Translations under genes and position numbers: made by a program
DNA from: Gammaproteobacteria bacterium
GTDB lineage: Bacteria > Pseudomonadota > Gammaproteobacteria > SZUA-152
Reading direction: 5' to 3'
Assembly (NCBI GenBank): GCA_013152545.1
Contig: JAADGF010000116.1
Location: forward strand, 1-64,000
Length of the DNA: 64,000 nucleotides
Notes under the pieces: generated by a model
Databases searched by the model: none
The model's input: the letters and a program-made list of their open reading frames with translations, nothing else
What the model was told of the DNA's origin: nothing
In this document: piece after piece, positions 49,501 through 58,667 of the stretch
Layout of the letters: every line of letters begins with the position of its first letter
How positions within the stretch are numbered: the first letter of the stretch is position 1

Positions 49501-50683
49501 TTCCGGTATCAATCACATACTTAATACCCGGCACCGTTAATGATGTCTCGGCAACATTGGTCGACAAAATAATACGTCGTTTAGCTGATGTTTGAAATAT
49601 CCGTTGTTGGTCTTTTGCGCTGAGCCGGGAAAACAGCATCAATAATTCTATGTGCTGGGTATCCAGACATTTTTTCAAAAAAGTATCGGTTTCGCGTATT
49701 TCTCGCTCACCACTCAAGAACACCAAAATATCCCCAGTGCACCGGGCAATCTCTAACTCATTAATAGCCTCCAGAAGCACTTGCTGGGGATCACGTTTTT
49801 GCGCTACGTTGATGTGTGGCGAGGGTTGTTGAGTATTATGCTGCGACTCATCTTCAGTAGCGTTTACGGTGGTATCGATATCAATCGGCCGATAACGAAC
49901 TTCCACTGGGTAGGTTCTTCCCGATACTTCAATAACGGGTGCATTATTAAAATGCGTCGAAAACCGCTCGGTATCAATTGTTGCAGAAGTGACAATCAAC
50001 TTTAAATCCGGCCGTTTAGGCAATAACTGCTTCAGGTAACCCAACAAAAAATCAATATTCAGATTGCGTTCGTGCGCTTCGTCAATAATAATAGTGTCAT
50101 ACTGATTCAAATAACGGTCGGATTGAATTTCGGCTAACAAAATTCCGTCCGTCATTAATTTAATGTTGGCATTCGCTTTAATCGTGTCGTTGAAGCGTAC
50201 TTTATACCCAACGACATCGCCAAGCTCTGTCTTTAATTCTTGCGAAATTCGTGTAGCGATGCTTCTTGCTGCGATTCTCCTCGGTTGCGTATGTCCAATC
50301 AGACCCGCAATTCCTCTGCCGATGGAAATACACATTTTTGGCAGTTGGGTTGTTTTACCTGAACCTGTTTCACCAGCAATGATGACCACTGGGTGCTGAA
50401 TAATGAGTTGCTCAATCTGCTCCCGACTATTACAAATAGGCAATTCATCTGGGAACGTGACTACCGGTAAATTTTGTTTTCTACGCTGCACAACAGACGT
50501 TGAATGCTCAATGTCCTTAATGAGGGATTGCAGCAGGTATTGCCGAGTATTTTCCGTGGAGCGACCGCGTTTAATTTTATTAAGACGAAGAAACAGTTTA
50601 TGACGGTCTTTTATCAGGCAATGATTAATGGAACACCTGACAGCCCGAATTGCTTGTTCCCAGTCAGTGTTTAGACAATTCAT
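46574..50683 (-). CDS. hrpA: ATP-dependent RNA helicase HrpA
   Basis: A 1369-residue DEAH-box helicase. HrpA resolves stalled ribosomes and processes structured mRNA. Walker A is GETGSGKT (104-111) and the DEAH box is at 200-203 (IIIDEAHERN). VTSATID, STNVAETSLTVPGIKYVIDTG and QRKGRCGRISNGVCIRLY cover motifs III, V and VI. The winged-helix/ratchet/OB region and the large HrpA-specific C-terminus follow. It is about 70 residues longer than the E. coli protein because of Asn/Gln-rich insertions at about 275-295 and 575-625. The start codon has no clear ribosome site. Confidence 0.95.
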   Translation of the reverse strand: MNCLNTDWEQAIRAVRCSINHCLIKDRHKLFLRLNKIKRGRSTENTRQYLLQSLIKDIEHSTSVVQRRKQNLPVVTFPDELPICNSREQIEQLIIQHPVVIIAGETGSGKTTQLPKMCISIGRGIAGLIGHTQPRRIAARSIATRISQELKTELGDVVGYKVRFNDTIKANANIKLMTDGILLAEIQSDRYLNQYDTIIIDEAHERNLNIDFLLGYLKQLLPKRPDLKLIVTSATIDTERFSTHFNNAPVIEVSGRTYPVEVRYRPIDIDTTVNATEDESQHNTQQPSPHINVAQKRDPQQVLLEAINELEIARCTGDILVFLSGEREIRETDTFLKKCLDTQHIELLMLFSRLSAKDQQRIFQTSAKRRIILSTNVAETSLTVPGIKYVIDTGTARINHYSYRSKVERLPVEKISQSSANQRKGRCGRISNGVCIRLYTEEDFRSRPLYSVPEIKRVNLASVILRMKSLNLAHIADFPFLDSPDNRYVKDGFKLLNELGAIDHEQKLTKIGRELSRLPIDPKMGRMLLASMKENCVQEILIITSALSIQDPRERPHGHQAAADQQHALFHKNIDDRENNKANHRRNDKVSPINTTNIDAAQVQKTNKQNTVIRSDFLIFVYLWQAYKKQSKQGSNNQLRKWCQSHYISYLRMREWQDVYLQLKKMVVEAGAKINQVAAGYDEIHKALLPGVLGNLGFKVEKQEFEGARHIRFHVFPGSIVHNSPPKWLMAVNLLETSRLYAHVCAKIEPQWVENAAQHLVKRCYNEVHWDEKAAQVSALESVTLYGLTIIANRKINYGPIAPKESREIFIRAALVEQRVKCDAAFYRHNCDLIKQTKNDEEKERRRDILITDDKIYAFYDSKIPVGIFNVPLLLTWLKNLTEDDTRSLYMSRSFLINEAAHEDNEILFPKQLQLDKLALPLTYRFEPGHEYDGVTVELHEFLLNQIPAYKFEWLVPGLLEEKIAALIKSLPKKFRRSFVPAPNFAKACVEAIQPYETPMIETVSKHLFKMTGLMVPSDVWNITQLPGHLLMNFNIIDSNGKTIRTGKDLAILKGMKPRIESQVSAFTAVNVAKIERHGMTHWAVEEIPAVYEMQQQGHTIVAYPALVDNQNSVAITLFDTPVAAHKSHIEGLYRLFSIEARKQLMYCIKNIPNINMLCAAFTALGSCEKLKTDILRSAILNVFFYNEDDIRTRESYENHKRHALEHLISQANTLSELITEILGQYKSVMRRLNQSTPIAWIEAINDIHTQLKYLIHPEFITQTPNQWLRRLPVYLQAIEARLTKLEQSPQTDRLRQQQVTGHWQQYLQLADKNISKVKNTAAFTQYRWMIEEMRVSLFSQRLKTAMPVSIERLQKQLELVLRVCKETT

Positions 50684-50790
50684 CGTTTTACTACGAATAC
50701 CATACTGACTCTACTATATTTTGCTAATTATACATAAATTTACCATTGATAATAACAACCCCCTGAAACTTATTAAGCTTGTGGCGATCT

Positions 50791-50808
50791 ATACCCATAG
50801 CGTTTGAG
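50791..50808 (+). repeat. 18-bp dispersed repeat, copy 2
   Basis: ATACCCATAGCGTTTGAG is identical to the copy at 27024-27041. It lies 28 bases before the start of the lipoprotein gene and about 110 bases upstream of hrpA. Confidence 0.7.
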
Positions 50809-50836
50809 CCCTATCCTGACTACCACGGTGGCAATA

Positions 50837-51553
50837 ATGAAGCAGCTTTTAATATCCAATCGTAGTAATGACAAGCGCGTTTTCTTATACTTATTGCCAA
50901 TTGTCTTGCTGGTATCCTCCTGTACAAACTTACATACTGCCACAGTACCGGCACCCGCCTATCGAATCATCCTACCAGGGGCCACACTTACCTTAAAACG
51001 CGAGCTTACTATTCCAGCAGGAACAGCCGGGTTAATTATTCAGGGCAATCGCTTGGGAAATTATGCTGAAATCAATGCATGGTACCCTAATTGCCGCATC
51101 GAACTACGAACAATGAAAGAAACACCTCAAACGATATCACCAGATACCTTTACCGTACACCGCGTAACTCGCGAAACCGACTATGTTTTCTCTAATAGCA
51201 TTATGTTATCCAGGGTTTTTCGTCAACCGGCCACAGCGACGACGGTGGCCGCTATTCTCCCTGCTACCGGGCAGCCGCACCAACAGGCCCTGGAAACACT
51301 ATCATTGGAAATGGAAACAATGCTCATCACGAAAACGGCATCGCTGAAACACACCTCAGGAAATGGCTCGGGACCGATGGCCGAGATATTTCGAACCTAC
51401 CTATACGTAACATCCATCACGCAACCAAACGTATTTCGCTTTATGTGCGAACACTGGGAAGACCCGATAAGTGGAGAGCACTTAACAGTAGAACAAATCA
51501 AACAAGCGCTGGGAAATATTATTACCTTAAATGTTCCAATTCATTTCGATTGA
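50837..51553 (+). CDS. Putative lipoprotein
   Basis: A 238-residue protein with a signal sequence and lipobox (LLPIVLLVSSC, Cys29). The mature part begins with a beta-rich region containing the segment RIILPGATLTLKRELTIPAGTAGLIIQGN. Function is unknown; the segment RIELRTMKETPQTISPDTFTV resembles no family known to me. The start at ATG 50837 is chosen because it gives a normal signal peptide; the ribosome site (GGTGG) is weak. It is a single gene, convergent with the next. Confidence 0.72.
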   Translation: MKQLLISNRSNDKRVFLYLLPIVLLVSSCTNLHTATVPAPAYRIILPGATLTLKRELTIPAGTAGLIIQGNRLGNYAEINAWYPNCRIELRTMKETPQTISPDTFTVHRVTRETDYVFSNSIMLSRVFRQPATATTVAAILPATGQPHQQALETLSLEMETMLITKTASLKHTSGNGSGPMAEIFRTYLYVTSITQPNVFRFMCEHWEDPISGEHLTVEQIKQALGNIITLNVPIHFD

Positions 51554-51636
51554 ATAACAGGCACCAAAAGCAGGCCCTGCAGGCAAAGAGGTTGCCTTCA
51601 GAAGAGGCGTCATGAATCATTTATTTACGATTGACG

Positions 51637-52488
51637 TTATAAAAGATTAGCCCACATCAATTTCATACTGCGGTAAATCATCCATAGAAACAACAATGGA
51701 AAAAGGATAGTCTGAATAATAAAAACAACAATCAAATTAATTGCATGTGTTGTCGCTTCGGTCGCAGATTCTTTGTATTTTTCCAACCTGGATTCTAATG
51801 ACAGGCTTGCCGTTGCAGAATTAAAAAAGCGCTTAGCTTTATCCAGCACACCTTCGTTGATAGAGAATTTGAGATCGTTTTGCTCTTCGGTGTTTATACT
51901 GCTGATAACCACCATGGTATTTTCCAGTTTTAGTGTCGACTCAGTATATTGCTGCTTTAAAAAGTAATCATATAATAACTCGCTACCAATGGCCGCCAGC
52001 GGCACCGAAAAACGCATAAACAACGCAACTACAGCAGCGGACAAAATCAACTTTCGCCCTCCTCCTGAAAACAATCCCGGTCGCCATACACTGACACCGT
52101 ATAAACATAACAACACAAGCAACAGACCGCTCACCAATAACGTTGAGCTAATGGACAAAAATATTTTTTGTATACCTAATGATGCCGATGCTGCCAACAT
52201 TACCCAGGAAAACTGTTCCACCAGGTCATTAATCGGGTCCAACACCTGGCCAGGCGTAAAATTGACCCCAAACCCCGCTGGATGCAATGCTACTTCTGTG
52301 CCTTGAGCGACGGAAATAACACCATTTAACCCCCTAGCGATCCCAAAGGTCACTAATGATCGTTTAAATGCGTCATCGGTATAACTTTCACCCGTGTTAT
52401 CCAGTGTTCCGTGCAGTGCCAAAAAGATAATCACCAGCAATATAATGCTCGTCGCTATTTGTTTGATTAATACCTTATTGCGCTTCAT
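51637..52488 (-). CDS. Conserved-looking membrane protein of unknown function
   Basis: A 283-residue protein with hydrophobic helices near residues 10-27, 92-112, 114-133, 147-170 and 247-270, and soluble loops between the first and second and the fourth and fifth. The loop at 185-240 (polar, helical, coiled-coil-like) probably faces the periplasm. The last residues (MIYRSMKLMWANLL) are amphipathic. No family was recognised. It lies 306 bases beyond the multicopper oxidase pair on the same strand, too far to assume one operon. Confidence 0.7.
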   Translation of the reverse strand: MKRNKVLIKQIATSIILLVIIFLALHGTLDNTGESYTDDAFKRSLVTFGIARGLNGVISVAQGTEVALHPAGFGVNFTPGQVLDPINDLVEQFSWVMLAASASLGIQKIFLSISSTLLVSGLLLVLLCLYGVSVWRPGLFSGGGRKLILSAAVVALFMRFSVPLAAIGSELLYDYFLKQQYTESTLKLENTMVVISSINTEEQNDLKFSINEGVLDKAKRFFNSATASLSLESRLEKYKESATEATTHAINLIVVFIIQTILFPLLFLWMIYRSMKLMWANLL

Positions 52489-52794
52489 TCAGGACGCCAG
52501 ACCCATCAATGATTATCAATTTTAATGTGTTTTCCATTTTAGCCATCAGCCAAAGTATCTGACAACCCTTTGAGGCGCTGGTAAAAAATAATATTTAAAT
52601 TATTTCAAAGGTTTAGCAAAACTTATAACCCCTTATGACTTAAAGCAAGCGCTCAACTGATGAATTTAGGATGATACTGTAACACCACGATAAATTATAG
52701 TTGCTTTTATCCTGTTAGAGCAATATAGGAGTCATTGCCGCAAAATGGGATGTCAAACAGACATGCTAATACGTGCCTAAGCATCAATGGTTTA
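52489..52794. other. Intergenic region between the multicopper oxidase and membrane protein genes
   Basis: Nothing recognisable: no gene, strong hairpin or repeat. Confidence 0.3.
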
Positions 52795-53787
52795 TTAGCT
52801 CACAGTAATCTGAGTTCGTGCTATACCAATCGTATTGCCGCTCACCCAGTCTAGGTGCTCAACAGTAATAATATAGCGGCCCGGTAATTCTGGCTGAAAA
52901 ATGCAGTCATAACGCTCCGCAGACGAGCTTTCCAAGCTTTGTACCTGAATAGGTTTTGGAAACGGACGACCATCGGACATAAATACCGATGCCGTCAAAC
53001 CACCAAAATTGATGCGTTGAGGCAGGTAGCCAGCATTAATGTAACGTACCAGTAATCGTTGGCCACGGTTCATTTGCACAGCGACACCAGGGGCAGTCAG
53101 TGCAGACTGTGCCCCATCGACACCTGAAATAATGAAATAATCCGGGTTGAGATCATTAAGGCCAACATCAGCACCGCAAGAGCCGGCATTCCAACGTAAG
53201 CGGTGCCAACTCGAATCAAATTCATCGCAAACCCACATGACCTCAAGGTCATAGCGTGGCCCACCCGAAAACAGGGTTCCCTGTCCTTCGGGCGGATCAA
53301 TAATCAACCCGCCGTACATCCCCATTTCCACATGTAATACCGCATTCGTGTGGCAATGATAAAAATAAGTGCCCGCATGTGATGCTTTCCACTGATATAT
53401 GTAAGTGGCATTACTCGCCAGGTCGAAGGAATAATGCCCAACGCCGTCGTTCTCACTACTGGGCTCAATGCCATGATGATGAATTGTGTGCAACCAAAAC
53501 ATACCGCTATTTCTAAGCACTGTATGAACGATTTGTCCCTCGATAACCCGAATTATTGGTGATGGAAATGCTGTTTTTCGCCAACCACCGATGCCATCGG
53601 TAAAACCCCATACGGTGATCCGACGACCATCATCCATGGTTAAAGAACCATTCATATAAATACCACGCTGAAACGTTGCATCGGCTGTTACCAAGCCCGG
53701 GGTCGCTGGCGCAGCGGGGTAAGTGTAGCAAGTAGAACCTTTTCCGCCAGGCCGCATTCTCAATGACTGATTATTTCTATCGAACAT
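52795..53787 (-). CDS. Multicopper oxidase subunit carrying the type 1 copper site
   Basis: The 330-residue protein has two cupredoxin domains. Domain 1 carries HxxHxHG (His100, His103, His105) and HCH (144-146) with His152 and Met155/157, that is, all ligands of a type 1 copper plus half of those for a trinuclear cluster. Domain 2 (from about 180) has no such histidines. No signal peptide is visible, so if exported it probably travels with the Tat-exported partner. The ATG follows AGGAG 8 bases away, and the gap to the upstream gene is 15 bases. The two genes are surely co-translated. Physiological substrate (Cu(I), Mn(II), phenols, nitrite) is unknown. Confidence 0.9.
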   Translation of the reverse strand: MFDRNNQSLRMRPGGKGSTCYTYPAAPATPGLVTADATFQRGIYMNGSLTMDDGRRITVWGFTDGIGGWRKTAFPSPIIRVIEGQIVHTVLRNSGMFWLHTIHHHGIEPSSENDGVGHYSFDLASNATYIYQWKASHAGTYFYHCHTNAVLHVEMGMYGGLIIDPPEGQGTLFSGGPRYDLEVMWVCDEFDSSWHRLRWNAGSCGADVGLNDLNPDYFIISGVDGAQSALTAPGVAVQMNRGQRLLVRYINAGYLPQRINFGGLTASVFMSDGRPFPKPIQVQSLESSSAERYDCIFQPELPGRYIITVEHLDWVSGNTIGIARTQITVS

Positions 53788-53802
53788 TTTGAATTCTCCT
53801 GG

Positions 53803-54804
53803 CTACTTAAAACTGATTGTGGTGGCAGCACCAAATTGATATAGACCACCACCAGCGGTTTGGGTCATTTCATCGTGTAAATGCATGGGAAAATGACCGG
53901 TAGTCACTGGAGGCCAAGCATCGACTGGTGGCTGAAACGGGTATATAACATCCAGACTCCCCTTGTTATTAGGTAATAACAACGAATCTTTTTCCCATAT
54001 GTCTGCACGAATCTGTCGATTACGTGCCAGCCATTCGACATGATTAGCATGGAAATGCATAGAATGTATGGCGAGGCCGGCATTGAGAATACGTACCAAA
54101 GTACGGTCACCGATACTGCCAACCAATCTTGTATCAGGGTTGTAACCTGCGTCAATATCCGGATTACCGTAATCTGGATGTCCAGGCACGCGCATGCTGC
54201 GGCCGTTAATGGTGAAGTAACGCGGCTTGTACTTTGTGTTGGGCAAAACACCCTGTTCAATTTGAGTGTTCCAAAGTGGATCAATTTCATTGATCAACCA
54301 AAGATACTGTTGTACAAATGTCGGGCTGCCTGGGTATAGTTCGTTGGTACCCGTTGCAGGCATAACCGCAAAACCACCATGCAAGCCAACTAAACGGTTA
54401 TAGGGAGCCGCCAGCTTATCGTAAAATAGATATGACCCGGGTGCACCTACTGTAAAACGTATCTTTTTTGTTTGACCACCCGCTATTATGCCGCTATCCA
54501 CCATCCCGTCGATCACAAAGCTGTGGTTACTTCCCAGCGTATTGGCGATGGTGATTTCGACGCTATCGCCTTCTTGTACAATCAATGCAGCACCAGGTAC
54601 ATCCAAACCATTGGCATTACTACTGAAACCTTTGAAATACACTTGCGTTTCATCCGGCTGTTTAATATAGCCTTCGGTAATATAAAAGGTTTTGCTGATG
54701 ACCGCCGCCTGCACCCGTGGCACCCAAGTGAGTAAACCACTACTACCTGCAAACGCTGCGGCAACCCCTGCCATGCTTTTTTGCAAAAATGTCCGTCTTT
54801 TCAT
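53803..54804 (-). CDS. Tat-exported multicopper oxidase-like partner without type 1 copper
   Basis: The 333-residue protein starts KRRTFLQ, a twin-arginine motif, with a hydrophobic segment and likely cleavage near VQAA. It has two cupredoxin domains. Domain 1 lacks the HxH pairs (only an isolated NHSF and GLHGG remain). Domain 2 has HxxHxH (His247, His250, His252) and HLH (308-310) in place of HCH, so there is no type 1 cysteine but half of a trinuclear copper site is possible. It complements the downstream protein exactly. AAGGA lies 7 bases before the ATG. Confidence 0.9.
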   Translation of the reverse strand: MKRRTFLQKSMAGVAAAFAGSSGLLTWVPRVQAAVISKTFYITEGYIKQPDETQVYFKGFSSNANGLDVPGAALIVQEGDSVEITIANTLGSNHSFVIDGMVDSGIIAGGQTKKIRFTVGAPGSYLFYDKLAAPYNRLVGLHGGFAVMPATGTNELYPGSPTFVQQYLWLINEIDPLWNTQIEQGVLPNTKYKPRYFTINGRSMRVPGHPDYGNPDIDAGYNPDTRLVGSIGDRTLVRILNAGLAIHSMHFHANHVEWLARNRQIRADIWEKDSLLLPNNKGSLDVIYPFQPPVDAWPPVTTGHFPMHLHDEMTQTAGGGLYQFGAATTISFK

Positions 54805-56225
54805 TTTACGATCCTTCTGGTGAGTCGCGATTAGCTATCGCTGTTTCAACTTTACCTACAATTATCAATTGGACAGCATGATACATTTCAAAAATGGCGA
54901 GCGCGATGAAGCAAGCCTATTGCATGCAATAATTCGTAATGTTGCCAGATGCAATTAAAAACGTGCCCTAACATGTCGATCAACTGATAAATTAGGTTTA
55001 ACGTATATCAAACAAAATGATATGCATTACAATAAAAACCAATCGTGTTGTTTCTTAATAAAATTGACATTAAAAAATACCGGTATTGATCAGGCATGCC
55101 AATATTTGTCTGTAGCATTCAGGCGTTTGACATGCAATACGGTTATTGCTTTATTCCCTCCTTGTATTGAAAATTTTTGTATTTTTTAATAGCCAACGTT
55201 TGTATTTTCAGTCGACAAAAACAGTCGATGAAAATAATCACTATTGAGACAACCCGCAATATACTAACTCTAATTTCGAAGATAGATCGTTTCTGCACTC
55301 GAGCGGGATAACTGACCCGTTCGTGGTCATGACACCACAGCAACGATACCGAGATATTGCGTAAGAAATTTAGCAATCATGCGTAAGCAATTATTGTAAG
55401 GAGGGCGTAAAAGCCAGTGAATCCAGCCACCCACTTCCCTGTGGTACTACGTATATCGTGCATGCTCGCACTGCTTAATGCTTCTTGATTAAAATTAAGT
55501 TTGAACCAGCATGATTCAGTTGTCAACTTCTACTAAAACTGGGTTTTGGTTTGTTTGTTTTCCATCTACTTACTATTTTTTAGGATCAGCATCCGCGGGT
55601 ACATTATTAACGGGCACACTGATCGATACGTAATTGTAATCAGTTTAAGATCATTGAGAATCGGTAGAGCCACTTACGTACGATATTATTTTCGTGAATG
55701 AGGTGCATCGATAAAATAAAATATAGTCTAACAACAAAACAGGGCGAGCCACATACAACCTTGGTTTTATGGCTATTTTGAAACTTTAAAAACAAACTAT
55801 TTACAGAAAGTCTTTATGAAATGGAAAATGAAGACGACATGATCGATGTTACGAAAAATTCAATACAAACGTGGAATGAAGACTGTGTACAGTCACACCA
55901 TTACTTCAGTCGTTACTCATTTTATCTTGTGCTCGATAACAAAAACTTTATGCGCAGCAGATTTTTAATCTACGTATTATCGCTCAATTTAATCCTAAAA
56001 AATAAGTAGTTATCCTGCGGTAAATATACGTACCAACAATTTAATAATAGCAATCAAGTGTCGGCTTTATTGCACTAAAAAGCTTACATCTTTAACACAA
56101 AGAGGCTATTGCAATTTTAAATAAATTAGTTTTATGATGGCTCCATAGTCGCATCATGTGACTGTTAGTTATCATTCAGTATTTTTCAGGAATAATGTTT
56201 TTAATAAAGTAATCAAGGGGGCTTT
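54805..56225. other. Long gene-poor region
   Basis: This 1421-base AT-rich stretch contains no supported gene. Short frames at 55143-55376 (minus) and 55821-56009 (plus) lack ribosome sites and recognisable products. A 14-bp perfect palindrome, TATTGCATGCAATA, lies at 54918-54931, about 115 bases upstream of the multicopper oxidase genes, and is a candidate operator. A decayed gene or an unannotated RNA cannot be excluded. Confidence 0.5.
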
Positions 56226-57011
56226 ATGGGTTTTATTTCAAATAAAAAACGCAGCATTTTTTTGTTACCAACATTTTTTTTGGCACTAGGGGTTATGCCA
56301 ATCGCTACGTTGGCTTCTAAGATTGAATGGAGTTATGAGGGTGAAACCAGTCCAGAGTATTGGGCAAACCTGTCGCCTGAGTTTCACTTGTGTAGCAAAG
56401 GTACACAACAGTCACCTATCGATATCACCGTGGCAAAATCATCTGATGACTTGCCGGAGCTCAAGTTTAAATATAAAAAAACGCCGCTAATTATCAAGAA
56501 TAATGGACACGCCATTGAAGTTGAATATGAACAAGGCAGTACATTGAAACTTGATGGTGAAAAATATCGTTTACTGCAATTCCATTTTCACACACCAAGC
56601 GAGCATGCAAAAGATGGCAGCGCCTACCCAATGGAAGCCCACTTAGTGCACATCAACACAAGTGGACAACTTGCGGTTGTAGGTATCTTTATGAAACAAG
56701 GTAAAGAAAATAAATTTATCCAAAAAATATGGGATTACATGCCTGAAGAAGAAGGTAAAATAATGGTGGAAGATACTCGCATCAATATTAAAAAATTTCT
56801 ACCGGATGATAATGATGAAGGAGAAGAATATTATCATTATGCAGGCTCTCTCACCACACCGCCATGTAGCGAAGGCGTAAAATGGTTTGTTTTAAATGAA
56901 GCCGTTGAAATATCTGCAGAACAGATCACACAGTTTCAAGCAATCTTTCCATTGAATGCGCGCCCAGTACAAGCGCTGAATGACCGAATGATCTATGAGA
57001 GAGACGATTAG
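56226..57011 (+). CDS. Periplasmic alpha-type carbonic anhydrase
   Basis: The enzyme interconverts CO2 and bicarbonate. The 261-residue precursor has a signal peptide (about 1-30). The mature enzyme starts with EWSYEGETSPEYWANL, and the zinc ligands are His120 and His122 (QFHFHTPSEH) and His139 (EAHLVH). The conserved substrate pocket LTTPPCSEGVKWFV is intact, and Cys56 with that Cys could form the usual disulfide. Length and fold are normal for bacterial alpha-CA. AAGGGGG lies 5 bases before the ATG. It probably supplies bicarbonate or dissolved CO2 at the cell surface. Confidence 0.96.
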   Translation: MGFISNKKRSIFLLPTFFLALGVMPIATLASKIEWSYEGETSPEYWANLSPEFHLCSKGTQQSPIDITVAKSSDDLPELKFKYKKTPLIIKNNGHAIEVEYEQGSTLKLDGEKYRLLQFHFHTPSEHAKDGSAYPMEAHLVHINTSGQLAVVGIFMKQGKENKFIQKIWDYMPEEEGKIMVEDTRINIKKFLPDDNDEGEEYYHYAGSLTTPPCSEGVKWFVLNEAVEISAEQITQFQAIFPLNARPVQALNDRMIYERDD

Positions 57012-57504
57012 ACATTAGCGAAAATCACCCACTTGTAACTTAGGTTCTGTACTTAGCTCTAAGTGCTTTCGACTCTATATAATGACAGAACTCGGGCTAG
57101 AGTGGGTGATTGATGTTTTTATCTGACAAATGCGATGTTACCTAAACGACTTTTAAATACGGCACAATAAAAAACACTGGATCAAAAGCGATCATGGCGT
57201 TACCAACATCGTAAGCCGAATACTCTTGCATTTTTAACCACCCCAGCCTCCCTCCTCTGTCTGCCTCGATCGTACACTAAGCTCACCGCGAAAACGACAC
57301 AGCGAGAATTTTCACTTGATATTTTCGGATAAAACTTTATTCTACGCTAACCGTGTTGCAAAATACGGCGAGGAAAAAAACTAGTCGGTGTATTTAGGTA
57401 TATGAGGTAATAAAATAATAAGAGCGTGTGTATACGGCCAATCCAACAGCAAAACAGCTTCGAAGCACAATATTTTTAAACCACAGCATATGGGGATCTC
57501 ATTA
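57012..57504. other. Intergenic region between the carbonic anhydrase and hydroxylase genes
   Basis: It contains the large inverted repeat and probable terminator at 57023-57119. No gene is present. The promoter of the hydroxylase gene should lie in the final 150 bases. Confidence 0.35.
57023..57119 (+). terminator. Long-armed inverted repeat with T-run after carbonic anhydrase
   Basis: AATCACCCACT (57023-57033) is the exact reverse complement of AGTGGGTGATT (57101-57111), and inside it GTTCTGT pairs with ACAGAAC. GATGTTTTT follows, as in a terminator, though the whole hairpin is unusually long. The inner TTAGGTTCTGT also occurs in the palindromic element family. Confidence 0.5.
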
Positions 57505-58371
57505 ATGAATGTAAACGATTTCGTTATGAATTATGAATTAGCCATCCGCCTCGGTTTTTTTCTGGGTATATTCGTCATTATGGGGGTTTGGGAAGTTATT
57601 GCACCACGACGAGTATTAACGGTATCCAAAATCATTCGCTGGAGTAATAATTTAAGCATTGTTTTCTTAAACAGTCTTATTCTAAGACTGTTGTTTCCTG
57701 CCGCAGCGGTAGGAATGGCTGCATTTTCCAGTCAACAGGGCTGGGGCATTTTCAACTATTTTAACGTTCCGTTTTGGCTTGCGATTTTAGTAACGGTTAT
57801 CGCTTTGGACTTTATCATCTATCTACAACATGTAATGGTTCATGCTGTACCCACCTTATGGCGTTTGCATCGCATGCATCATGCCGACTTGGATATTGAC
57901 CTTACCACGGGGTCGCGGTTCCATCCCATTGAAATCATACTTTCCATGTTAATTAAGTTCGCAACCATTATCGTTTTGGGTGCACCGGTACTTGCTGTTG
58001 TTATTTTCGAAGTATTACTCAATGCAACTGCCATGTTCAATCATAGCAATGTACGTCTCCCGATAGGTTTGGATCGCCGATTACGATGGTTTGTGGTAAC
58101 CCCCGACATGCATCGTGTTCATCATTCAGTGAATGACGATGAGGCTAACAGTAATTTTGGGTTTAACCTGCCTTGGTGGGATCGCTTATTTGGAACCTAT
58201 AAAGCACAACCAAGACAGGGCCACACCAACATGGCTATTGGTATCCACAAATTTCGTGATCCAAAACAGGTGGTTTGGCTACCGGGGATGTTAACACTAC
58301 CATTCATCGGAAAAATTACTGACTATGCAATTAATCGCCGTGAATGGGGTGATAAACCAATCGACAAGTGA
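57505..58371 (+). CDS. Sterol desaturase / fatty acid hydroxylase family membrane protein
   Basis: An integral-membrane di-iron enzyme of 288 residues. The histidine boxes are His109xxxHis113, His122xxHisHis (125-126) and His203xxHisHis (206-207). Hydrophobic helices precede and separate them, and GFNLPWWDRLFGTY follows, as in the superfamily. Such enzymes hydroxylate or desaturate lipids; the substrate here is unknown. ATG at 57505 is chosen because GGGGA lies 8 bases upstream; the ATG at 57490 overlaps that site. Confidence 0.93.
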   Translation: MNVNDFVMNYELAIRLGFFLGIFVIMGVWEVIAPRRVLTVSKIIRWSNNLSIVFLNSLILRLLFPAAAVGMAAFSSQQGWGIFNYFNVPFWLAILVTVIALDFIIYLQHVMVHAVPTLWRLHRMHHADLDIDLTTGSRFHPIEIILSMLIKFATIIVLGAPVLAVVIFEVLLNATAMFNHSNVRLPIGLDRRLRWFVVTPDMHRVHHSVNDDEANSNFGFNLPWWDRLFGTYKAQPRQGHTNMAIGIHKFRDPKQVVWLPGMLTLPFIGKITDYAINRREWGDKPIDK

Positions 58372-58490
58372 AGCCACATTGTGTTGTTTTGCAAAACTGT
58401 AAAAAACACAAACATTCTGTTAAAAAAAATTAACACTGGACGATACAAAAAGAAACAACAAGTCATCAATCTAATCATTGGAGTCGAGTA

Positions 58491-58667
58491 ATGGACGTTT
58501 CAGGTATTGCCACCAGCACTGTCAGTCAAGCAGGACAAAACAGTCAAACGGGTATCGCTGTTCATAATAAAGCCTTGGAAATTCAAGAACAAAATGCAAC
58601 TCAACTCATTGAGTCGTTGCCTGATCCATCATCCTCATTGGGTCAACATATTGATATAAAGGTTTAA
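58491..58667 (+). CDS. YjfB-like putative motility protein
   Basis: A 58-residue protein too short for most gene finders. It fits the YjfB (putative motility protein) pattern: MDVSGIATS at the start, HNKALEIQEQNATQLIESLP in the middle and GQHIDIKV at the end. GGAG lies 7 bases before the ATG at 58491. The family is found with flagellar and motility genes in other bacteria; none are adjacent here. The last codon and stop (GTTTAA) are formed by the outer end of the palindromic element. Confidence 0.82.
   Translation: MDVSGIATSTVSQAGQNSQTGIAVHNKALEIQEQNATQLIESLPDPSSSLGQHIDIKV

Noticed and set aside
55143-55376. A 77-codon minus-strand frame in the gene-poor region
   Set aside because: No ribosome site and no recognisable protein features.
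55821-56009. A 62-codon plus-strand frame upstream of carbonic anhydrase
   Set aside because: No ribosome site before the ATG and no family resemblance; kept out of the gene list.
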